NCBI RefSeq assembly: GCF_002794255.1
Contig: NZ_PGGW01000067.1
Span: 391,263-455,262, forward strand
From: Streptomyces carminius
Lineage (GTDB): Bacteria; Actinomycetota; Actinomycetes; Streptomycetales; Streptomycetaceae
DNA length: 64,000 bases
Direction of reading: 5' to 3'
Positions within the stretch are counted from its first letter, which is position 1. Each line of letters begins with the position of its first letter. Below the pieces are notes generated by a model. That model saw only the letters and a list, made by a program, of their open reading frames with translations. It made no database searches and was not told where the DNA came from. A program made the translations under genes and the position numbers. This document shows, piece by piece, positions 58,401-64,000 of the stretch.

Positions 58401-60130
58401 ACCGGCTCGACGGGCGCGCCAAGGACATCCTGGCCGCTGCCCTGCGGGCCACCCCGCCCGCCCGTACCTCCGAGCCCCTGGAGCACCAGACCGACCAGGC
58501 CGTGGTGACCGGGGCCCGGCGCGCGAAGGTGGGCGTACGCCAGGGCGCCTCGCAGTGGCGGCGCACCACCGCCCTGCCGTTCGAGTCCTCCCGCGCCTAC
58601 CACGCCACCGTGGGCCGTGCCTCCCGCGGGGCGCTGCTCAGTGTCAAGGGCGCGCCCGAGAACGTCCTGGAGCGCTGCTCCCGGTGGCGCGGCGGACCGC
58701 AGGAGGGCGGCGGGAAGAGCGGGAAGAGCTCCGGCCGGGGAGGGGAGGGCGAGCTGGACGCCGCGGCCCGGAAGCGGCTGACCGCCATGGCCGAGGAACT
58801 CGCCGGAGCCGGGCGCCGGGTGCTGGCGGTCGCCGAGCGGCGGCTGGGCGAGGACACCGGGAAAGCCGGGAGCGACGGGAAAACCGGGAACGCCCAGAAC
58901 GCCGAGGACGCGGATCTCACCGACGAGACCGTCACCGGCCTGACCTTCCTCGGCTTCGTCACCCTCGCCGACCCGGTGCGCTCCAGCGCCGCCCCGGCCA
59001 CCGCGCGGCTGCGCGCGGCCGGTGTGCAGACCGTCATGCTCACCGGCGACCACCCCGCCACCGCCGACGCCATCGCGGCGACCGTCAGCGAGGACCCCGA
59101 CCAGAAGGTGTGCACGGGCGCCGAGATCGACGAGCTGGACGACGACGCGCTGGACGAGCTGCTGCCCACCCTGGACGTCATCGCCCGGTGCAGCCCGCAC
59201 CACAAGGTCCGCATCGTCCAGGCGTACCAGCGCATCGGCCGGGTGGTGGCGATGACCGGCGACGGCGCCAACGACGCCCCCGCGATCCGGCTGGCGGACG
59301 TGGGCATCGCCCTGGGGCGGCGCGGTACCCCCGCCGCGACCGCCGCGGCCGACCTGGTGGTCAGCGACGACCGGCTGGAGACGATCATCGCCGCGCTGCT
59401 GGAGGGCCGCGCGATGTGGGGTTCGGTCCGCGACGCGCTGGCCATCCTCGTCGGCGGCAACCTCGGCGAGGTCGCCTTCAGCGTGCTGGCCGCCGCCCTG
59501 ACCGGCAGCTCGCCCCTGAACGCCCGGCAGATCATGCTCGTCAACCTGCTCACCGACCTCGCCCCGGCACTGGCCATCGCGGTGCGCGAACCGGCGGTGG
59601 AGGACAGCGAGCGGCTGCTGAGCGAGGGGCCCGACCGGTCGCTGGGCTCGGGGCTGACCCAGGAGGTGCTGCTGCGCGGCGCCACCACCACGCTGGGGGC
59701 GGGGCTGGCCTGGGGTGCCGCCCGGCTCACCGGCAGGGGCCGCCGGGCGAGCACGGTGGCCCTGGCCTCGGTGGTCGGCACCCAGCTCGCCCAGACACTG
59801 CTGACCGGCGGACTGGACCGCAACGTGCTGTTCGCCGGGCTCGGTTCGGCCGCCGCCCTGATGGGCGTCATCCAGACGCCCGGGGTCAGCCAGTTCTTCG
59901 GCTGCACTCCGCTGGGCCCGGTGGCCTGGGGCATCACGCTGAGCTCGATCACCACGGCAACCCTGCTGGGAGCCGCGGCCACCCCGCTGGTGCGCCGGCT
60001 GGCGGCGGAGTCGGCGGAGGGTACGGACCCGGACGCCGCCGCGGAGCGGCCGGACGAGCCGGCGCCGGAGGACCCGGAGACGGAGAAGGCGCGGGAACCG
60101 GAGAAGGCGTCGGCCGCGGCGGGGGAGTGA
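55475..60130 (+). CDS. Very large cation-transporting P-type ATPase (CtpI-like)
   Basis: A membrane pump of 1551 aa, about twice the usual size and like the mycobacterial CtpI/CtpH group. The C-terminal half is a complete P-type ATPase: TGES at about 794-797, PEGLP in the membrane site (SVPEGLPFLVSAAQL), the phosphorylated Asp951 in DKTGTLTE, MLTGDHPATA, and TGDGANDAPAIRLADVGIALG near 1262. PEGLP points to a P2-type, Ca2+-like cation. The N-terminal half has an HMA-like fold without Cys (ITVHGVHNPGG) and a degenerate copy of the P domain: LLDEEALSG at Asp360 in place of DKTGT, and LLSGDRRALAAADCGIGV near 519. The start is the ATG at 55475; a second ATG lies six bases later. Confidence 0.9.
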   Translation: MSMLPGLRMPVPPLLGLVPDGLTTGAREAVGTAGRLAGQLAGGLTGLPRREAWSRPGRCYITVHGVHNPGGALLARRVERALEGHPRVHWARVNAPSGRVVVGLGTPPPPERELVALVERAERQVPCEEAEGEWCQEPHHPCEGPRTRQSVSALAADAVGLGLSTLNRLAPWTPLPPEVAALTSAVTRHPRLREAITRGLHGPEQAESLLPVVSALAQGLATRGGGLALDVVQRLAQWREADAHRAAWEEAEPRLVRGPEDVAADPVEAEERAGRAPRDSADRYTERSMSLGALAGAAAAPFAGPRRGLAVALAAVPKAPDAGREGFATTLGRALALKGTTVMDRGVLRRLGQLDTVLLDEEALSGSRHELTDLVPLEGADPEETARRLFALFVPERTDTVHRDGDGWVLGPLEELELSGRRGAQAARRLRKQGSERVLGLARERRLLAVAGLARQKAPGADAVAAAARRAGARVVLASDRPEPLFGFADTVVPGGDRLARSVRGLQAEGAAVLLLSGDRRALAAADCGIGVHPEGDPAPWGAHLLVGTDLEAAGLVVDAVGVAAQVDRDSRILAAGGSGVGAVAALQAFPWQATARGAAAGTTAGTAAFALGTWRARQLLSRPVTPPVETTPWHLMPAERVLERLGGTEEGLSRPEAEERAARVTTSEEPTRISLPAAFVEELANPLTPVLAAGAALSAAVGSRTDAALVAGITGLSALVGGVQRVRTDRALAELFARSAIGARVRRGGTERLVAAGDLVPGDVVVLRSQEVVPADCRLLRADGLEVDESSLTGESLPVAKDPAPVVATQIADRRSMLYEGTTVSAGTAVAVVVATGSATEVGRSLATARQKAPATGVESRLHELTKTSLPLALGSAAAVAGAGLLHGRPLADTLASAVNLAVASVPEGLPFLVSAAQLAAARRLADHGALVRNPRTIEALGRADVLCFDKTGTLTEGQLRLATVSDGVRDLPVDRLDGRAKDILAAALRATPPARTSEPLEHQTDQAVVTGARRAKVGVRQGASQWRRTTALPFESSRAYHATVGRASRGALLSVKGAPENVLERCSRWRGGPQEGGGKSGKSSGRGGEGELDAAARKRLTAMAEELAGAGRRVLAVAERRLGEDTGKAGSDGKTGNAQNAEDADLTDETVTGLTFLGFVTLADPVRSSAAPATARLRAAGVQTVMLTGDHPATADAIAATVSEDPDQKVCTGAEIDELDDDALDELLPTLDVIARCSPHHKVRIVQAYQRIGRVVAMTGDGANDAPAIRLADVGIALGRRGTPAATAAADLVVSDDRLETIIAALLEGRAMWGSVRDALAILVGGNLGEVAFSVLAAALTGSSPLNARQIMLVNLLTDLAPALAIAVREPAVEDSERLLSEGPDRSLGSGLTQEVLLRGATTTLGAGLAWGAARLTGRGRRASTVALASVVGTQLAQTLLTGGLDRNVLFAGLGSAAALMGVIQTPGVSQFFGCTPLGPVAWGITLSSITTATLLGAAATPLVRRLAAESAEGTDPDAAAERPDEPAPEDPETEKAREPEKASAAAGE

Positions 60131-60166
60131 CCCCGCCGGAGCAGTTCTACGGGGATCGAGGGGCTC

Positions 60167-60281
60167 TGTCCGCCGCCGCCGTGTCACGGCGGCGGCGGAC
60201 AGCCGTGCGGGAGCACGGCGGTGCGGGGGCGCGACACGACGCCGCGGCCCGCGGACGCCGGTGCGTCCGCGGGCCGCGGCG
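60167..60281. terminator. Two tandem terminator hairpins
   Basis: The first hairpin has 17-bp arms (60167-60183 with 60185-60201). The second has 19-bp arms (60240-60258 with 60263-60281) and a four-base loop. Both are perfect. They lie between the convergent P-type ATPase and SRPBCC genes. Confidence 0.75.
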
Positions 60282-60352
60282 GGATACCCGAACGGAACGG
60301 AGGGGGCGGGGGAGGAGCCCCGCGCCCGGGAACCCGGTCGTACGGGACCGGG

Positions 60353-60802
60353 TCAGACCCGGCCGCGCCAGGCACCCGTCTCGGTGCCCCGCTCCTCGAT
60401 GAACTCCTTGAAGCGCGCCAGGTCGCCCTTGACGCGGTGCCGGACAACTCCGAGCTTGTCGCCCACGGTGTCCGCCGCGCCCTCGGGCTCGTGCTCCATC
60501 TGGAGCATCACCTTGGTGTGGGTGTCGTCCAGGCGGTGGAAGGTGACCACACCGGCCTGCTTCGCCTCGCCCTCGACCGTCGTCCAGGCCACCCGCTCGT
60601 CAGGGATCTGCTCGGTGATACGGGCATCGAACTCCCGCTCGGCTCCGGCGACCTTCGTCACCCAGTGGGTCAGCGTGTCGGTCTTCTGCTCGACGCGCTC
60701 GACGCCCTCCATGAACTCCGGGAAGGTCTCGAACTGCGTCCACTGGTCGTACGCGGTGCGTACCGGAACGCGAACCTCGATCGACTCCTCGACGGTGGAC
60801 AT
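60353..60802 (-). CDS. SRPBCC family (polyketide cyclase/dehydrase-like) protein
   Basis: A START-like fold protein of 149 aa. The pattern VEESIEVRVPVRTAYDQWTQ, FETFPEFMEGVERVE and the late helix GDLARFKEFIEERG fit the SRPBCC superfamily, which binds hydrophobic ligands in a deep cavity. It is not in a polyketide cluster, and similar single copies occur in stress loci, so a lipid-binding or membrane-related role is more likely than cyclase activity. The ATG at 60802 was chosen because GAAGGG is six bases upstream; the ATG at 60808 overlaps that site. A SigB-type promoter lies upstream. Confidence 0.87.
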   Translation of the reverse strand: MSTVEESIEVRVPVRTAYDQWTQFETFPEFMEGVERVEQKTDTLTHWVTKVAGAEREFDARITEQIPDERVAWTTVEGEAKQAGVVTFHRLDDTHTKVMLQMEHEPEGAADTVGDKLGVVRHRVKGDLARFKEFIEERGTETGAWRGRV

Positions 60803-60861
60803 CCGCATCCCTTCTCTCGACTGCGATGACCGCTGTGCGCGGTCCTTTCGTCACCTCCCGC

Positions 60862-60886
60862 GTACCCGGCGGCAGGGCGGCCACTC
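60862..60886 (-). promoter_or_regulatory. SigB-type promoter GAGT-N15-GGGTAC
   Basis: On the minus strand GAGT (60886-60883) and GGGTAC (60867-60862) are 15 bases apart, 60 bases upstream of the SRPBCC start. Confidence 0.65.
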
Positions 60887-60898
60887 GGGCGAAAGGGC

Positions 60899-60938
60899 GA
60901 AAGGGGGCCGGACCGGCGAACCGGACCGGCCCCCTTTC
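60899..60938 (-). terminator. Terminator of the SDR gene
   Basis: A 13-bp perfect stem (60899-60911 with 60926-60938) continues past a mismatch into a CCGG/C-GG inner stem with a CGAA loop. It starts 26 bases after the SDR stop codon. Confidence 0.7.
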
Positions 60939-60963
60939 CGCCGGGGTCACCGGGGCGGCCGGG

Positions 60964-61848
60964 TCACGGCAGGGGGGTGCCCCCGGTGGCGTTGACGACC
61001 TCGGCGGTGATGTAACTCGCCTCCTGGGAGGCGAGGAAGACGTAGGCGGGGGCCATCTCGGCGGGCTGCGCGGGCCGGCCCAGCGGAACGTTCCCGCCGA
61101 ACTCCGAGGTGTCGGGCAGTGTCGAGGGGATCAGCGGGGTCCACACCGGCCCGGGGGCCACGGCGTTGACGCGGATGCCCCGCTCGGCGAGGTTCTGGGC
61201 GAGGCCGTGGGTGAAGGTGACGATGGCGCCCTTGGTGGTGGCGTAGTCGAGCAGGTGCGGGCTGGCCTTGTAGGCCTGCACCGAGGTGGTGTTGATGATG
61301 CTGCCGCCCGCCGGGATGTGCGGCAGGGACAGCTTGCACAGCCAGAACATCCCGTAGAGGTTGGTGCGCAGCGTCCGGTCGAACTGCTCGGTGCTGATGC
61401 CCTCGATGCCCTCGGACTGAGCCATCTGGAAGGCCGCGTTGTTCACCAGGACGTCGATGCGGCCGAACTCCGCCACCGCCCGGTCCACCAGCCGGCGGCA
61501 CTCGGACTCCTCGCGGATGTCGCAGAGCAGGGGCACCGCCTTGCGTCCGGCCTCCTCGACCAGCCGGGCCGTCTCGCGGGCGTCCTGCTCCTCCTCGGCG
61601 AGATAGGTGAACAGTACGTCGGCGCCCTCCCGGGCGAACGCGAGGGCCACGGCGCGGCCGATACCGGAGTCGCCGCCGGTGATGACCGTCCTGCGGTCCG
61701 TCAGCCGGCCGTTCCCCCGGTAGGACGACTCGCCGTGGTCGGGCTCGGGGTCCATCCGGTCGGTCAGACCGGGGTGCGGCTGGTCCTGCTGGGGGAACTC
61801 CGGCCGCGGGTGGAGCCGGGTGGGGTCCTGCTGCTCCTGGTCGCTCAT
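60964..61848 (-). CDS. Short-chain dehydrogenase/reductase (SDR, YghA-like)
   Basis: An NAD(P)-dependent oxidoreductase of 294 aa. A Pro/Gln-rich extension (residues 1-50) precedes the Rossmann motif TGGDSGIGRAVA. The NNAA motif (VLVNNAAFQM), catalytic Ser (INTTSVQAYKASP) and the YATTK catalytic Tyr/Lys motif are all present. The N-terminal extension and the TGGDSGIG motif are typical of the YghA/general-stress subgroup, also found among B. subtilis SigB-controlled genes. The substrate is unknown. The ATG has an AGGACAG site. It lies among SigB-type stress genes. Confidence 0.92.
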   Translation of the reverse strand: MSDQEQQDPTRLHPRPEFPQQDQPHPGLTDRMDPEPDHGESSYRGNGRLTDRRTVITGGDSGIGRAVALAFAREGADVLFTYLAEEEQDARETARLVEEAGRKAVPLLCDIREESECRRLVDRAVAEFGRIDVLVNNAAFQMAQSEGIEGISTEQFDRTLRTNLYGMFWLCKLSLPHIPAGGSIINTTSVQAYKASPHLLDYATTKGAIVTFTHGLAQNLAERGIRVNAVAPGPVWTPLIPSTLPDTSEFGGNVPLGRPAQPAEMAPAYVFLASQEASYITAEVVNATGGTPLP

Positions 61849-61947
61849 CTCTGTCCTTCTTCTCCCTGTTCCTGTCTGTCTCCGTCGTTGTGTCTGTCGC
61901 TGTCTCCGTCGCCGCCCCGCCGTGCTCCGGCCGTCCGCAGACGAGAA

Positions 61948-61978
61948 CCCGCCCGGAGCCCTCCGGGCTCCGGGCGGG
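61948..61978 (-). terminator. Terminator of the DUF2795 gene
   Basis: A 14-bp perfect stem (61948-61961 with 61965-61978) with a three-base loop, 36 bases after the stop codon at 62014. Confidence 0.7.
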
Positions 61979-62013
61979 GGCCGTCCGGGCGGGAGCCGGT
62001 GCCGTCGCCGGTG

Positions 62014-62433
62014 TCAGGTGCGGTGGGTGACATCCTCGACGCCCAGGCCGAGTGCCCGGGCGATGTCCTGCACGTTCCGGAACTCCTGCCCCTCCGGCAG
62101 CCGCCCGGCCAGGCTCACCAGACGGTCGGGCGCGTTGTTCTCGCGCAGGGTGTCCAGGACGGCGCCGCGGTCGGCCGGGTAGAGCTCCTTGCCCAGGTGC
62201 CGGGCCATCTCGCTGCGCACCTCGACGTCGTTCTGGTCCATCCCCGGCGGGGTGCCGCCGGTGAGCGTGGTGTTGGGGGCCCGGTCCACATCGGGCTGGT
62301 CCTCACCGGAGGGCTGGAGCTCGTGCTCCTCCTCCATACGGGTCGACCGGCCCGCGCGCAGTTCGCCCTCCATCTCCTGCTTGAGCTCGTCGTCCCGGAC
62401 GGGACCCGTCTTGTTCTTTCCGTGCGTGGCCAT
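62014..62433 (-). CDS. DUF2795 domain protein, 139 aa
   Basis: A soluble, charged protein. The first 65 residues are hydrophilic (GKNKTGPVRDDELKQEMEGE) and likely disordered. The C-terminal half has the DUF2795 pattern (RSEMARHLGKELYPADRGAV, then RLVSLAGRLPEGQEFRNVQD). A shorter member of the same family is encoded at 1426-1626. Function is unknown. The ATG at 62433 follows TGGGAGGACGAC. It is the last stress-type gene before the respiratory ctaD gene. Confidence 0.87.
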   Translation of the reverse strand: MATHGKNKTGPVRDDELKQEMEGELRAGRSTRMEEEHELQPSGEDQPDVDRAPNTTLTGGTPPGMDQNDVEVRSEMARHLGKELYPADRGAVLDTLRENNAPDRLVSLAGRLPEGQEFRNVQDIARALGLGVEDVTHRT

Positions 62434-62546
62434 GTCGTCCTCCCAAGGGTCCAGACAGTGCGGGCGGGCGCGCGCCCACGTCCGGCCGTCTTCCCTGGTG
62501 TGCCGCTATTACACCGTTTGGCAAGGGTTTGCGATCTAGGGGATGG

Positions 62547-64000
62547 TCACCCCATGTCGCCCTTCCGCTCCGGTGAGACGTCGGCGATGTCCCGGCGCCC
62601 GACGTTCTCGGCCTGGTCGATGGCGGCGACGTCCGGGTGGTGCAGGTCGAACGCGGGGGATTCGGAGCGGATCTTCGGGAGGGTGACGAAGTTGTGCCGC
62701 GGCGGCGGGCAGGAGGTGGCCCACTCCAGCGAGCGGCCGTAGCCCCAGGGGTCGTCCACCTCGACCTTCGGCGCGTACTTGGCCGTCTTCCAGACGTTGT
62801 ACCAGAAGGGCAGCATCGACAGGCCGAGCAGGAAGGACCCGATGGTGGAGACGGTGTTCAGGGCGGTGAAGCCGTCGGCCGCCAGGTAGTCGGCGTACCG
62901 GCGCGGCATGCCCTCGGCACCCAGCCAGTGCTGGACCAGGAAGGTGGTGTGGAAGCCGGCGAACAGCGTCCAGAAGGTGATCTTGCCGAGCCGCTCGTCG
63001 AGCATCTTCCCGGTGAACTTCGGCCACCAGAAGTGGAAGCCGGCGAACATCGCGAAGACCACCGTGCCGAAGACCACGTAGTGGAAGTGCGCCACCACGA
63101 AGTAGCTGTCGGAGACGTGGAAGTCCAGCGGCGGGGAGGCCAGGATGACACCGGTCAGACCGCCGAACAGGAAGGTGATCAGGAAGCCGATCGTCCAGAG
63201 CATCGGCGTCTCGAAGGACAGCGAGCCCTTCCACATCGTGCCGAGCCAGTTGAAGAACTTCACTCCGGTGGGCACCGCGATCAGGAACGTCATGAAGGCG
63301 AAGAACGGCAGCAGCACACCGCCGGTGACGTACATGTGGTGCGCCCACACGGTGATCGACAGGCCCGCGATGGCGATCGTCGCGCCGATCAGGCCGATGT
63401 AGCCGAAGATCGGCTTGCGGCTGAAGACCGGGATGACCTCCGAGGCGATGCCGAAGAACGGCAGCGCGATGATGTACACCTCGGGGTGCCCGAAGAACCA
63501 GAACAGGTGCTGCCACAACAGCGCGCCGCCGTTGGACGGGTCGAAGATGTGGGAGCCGAACGTCCGGTCCGACTGCAGCGCGAACAGCGCGGCGGCCAGC
63601 ACCGGGAAGGCGAGCAGCACCAGCACACCGGTCAGCAGCACGTTCCAGGTGAAGATCGGCATCCGGAACATCGTCATACCGGGCGCGCGCATGCAGATGA
63701 TCGTGGTGATGAAGTTGACCGCGCCGAGGATCGTGCCGAAGCCGGACAGCGCCAGCCCCATGATCCACATGTCGGAGCCGACCCCGGGGCTGTGGACGGC
63801 GTTGCTCAGCGGGGTGTAGGCGAACCAGCCGAAGCTGGCGGCGCCGCCCGGGGTGAGGAAGCCGGCCACCGCGATGAGGGAGCCGAAGGAGTAGAACCAG
63901 TAGGCGAGCATGTTCAGCCGCGGGAACGCCACATCGGGCGCGCCGATCTGCAGCGGCATGATCCAGTTCGCGAAACCGGCGAACAGCGGGGTGGCGAACA
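62547..64000 (-). CDS. ctaD: Cytochrome c oxidase subunit I (N-terminus beyond window)
   Basis: The haem-copper core subunit of the aa3-type terminal oxidase, which reduces O2 and pumps protons. The visible part has the CuB/haem ligands and the crosslinked His-Tyr: WQHLFWFFGHPEVYIIALP, VWAHHMY and VAHFHYVVFG. About ten membrane helices are seen. The C-terminus is a cytoplasmic tail ending in ERKGDMG. The frame is open to the end of the window and continues upstream of the internal MPLQIGAPD segment, so the true start and the first helices are missing. Confidence 0.95.
   Translation of the reverse strand, partial: FATPLFAGFANWIMPLQIGAPDVAFPRLNMLAYWFYSFGSLIAVAGFLTPGGAASFGWFAYTPLSNAVHSPGVGSDMWIMGLALSGFGTILGAVNFITTIICMRAPGMTMFRMPIFTWNVLLTGVLVLLAFPVLAAALFALQSDRTFGSHIFDPSNGGALLWQHLFWFFGHPEVYIIALPFFGIASEVIPVFSRKPIFGYIGLIGATIAIAGLSITVWAHHMYVTGGVLLPFFAFMTFLIAVPTGVKFFNWLGTMWKGSLSFETPMLWTIGFLITFLFGGLTGVILASPPLDFHVSDSYFVVAHFHYVVFGTVVFAMFAGFHFWWPKFTGKMLDERLGKITFWTLFAGFHTTFLVQHWLGAEGMPRRYADYLAADGFTALNTVSTIGSFLLGLSMLPFWYNVWKTAKYAPKVEVDDPWGYGRSLEWATSCPPPRHNFVTLPKIRSESPAFDLHHPDVAAIDQAENVGRRDIADVSPERKGDMG

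Noticed and set aside
55307..60187. A 1626-codon open frame antisense to the P-type ATPase
   Set aside because: It has no domain, and is rich in Gly, Arg and Gln. Such antisense frames arise from the high third-position GC of the real gene.
62547..63959. Internal ATG of ctaD as the real start
   Set aside because: The frame continues upstream to the window edge with conserved residues of the first helices missing; the gene is simply cut by the window.

Overview
The window looks like a stretch of Streptomyces chromosome, or that of a close high-GC actinomycete. G+C is very high and codon third positions are almost all G or C. GTG and TTG starts are common, genes often overlap as ATGA or GTGA, and intergenic hairpins are long and perfect. 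Marker genes are actinobacterial: rbpA, fxsA, an Lnt-Ppm pair, a HelD-type motor, a YczE/YczR pair, DUF3618 and DUF2795 proteins and a SigB/SigF-type sigma factor. No rRNA, tRNA or CRISPR array was seen. Roughly 57 protein genes are supported; the first (Ser/Thr kinase) and last (cytochrome oxidase subunit I) run off the window.

Layout. 0-4 kb: kinase, two small stress-type genes, a DEAD-box RNA helicase and a cold-shock protein with a terminator-like leader. 4-8 kb: a four-gene sugar-acid operon (binding lipoprotein, two permeases, KDG-type dehydratase) with no ATPase gene. 8-15 kb: secreted serine protease, 6-phosphogluconate dehydrogenase, a dehalogenase-like hydrolase, an acyl-CoA dehydrogenase and a repeat lipoprotein. 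15-19 kb: a NuoF-like flavoprotein with a haem-type membrane partner, divergent from a PucR-type regulator. 19-30 kb: DUF4142 protein, Lrp regulator, amidohydrolase, then Lnt-Ppm-FxsA facing RbpA, an MFS permease and a GDPD. 30-34 kb: a TnpB insertion with a divergent ribbon-helix-helix gene, abutting the yczE/yczR pair. 34-41 kb: a small membrane protein, an ATP-grasp protein, a GH6 cellulase under a CebR-like box, a DinB-like protein, a HelD motor, DUF2277 and an MFS gene with a damaged start.

41.9-62.5 kb is a stress island: glucose dehydrogenase, GH15, PRC-barrel/DUF2382, a three-gene envelope operon, BrkB, DedA, a SigB-type sigma factor, hemerythrin, a ClpC-like ATPase, a giant P-type ATPase, SRPBCC, SDR and DUF2795. 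Eight sites, six here and two near 1 kb, fit GNNT-N14/15-GGGTAC, the reported Streptomyces SigB-type promoter. One precedes the sigma gene itself, so the island reads as an autoregulated general/osmotic stress regulon.

Most notable: this promoter set; the TnpB-RHH locus whose right end supplies the yczE stop codon; a GH6 enzyme with Asn where the catalytic acid Asp is expected; a P-type ATPase carrying a second, degenerate ATPase-like half; and a terminator inside the cold-shock leader.
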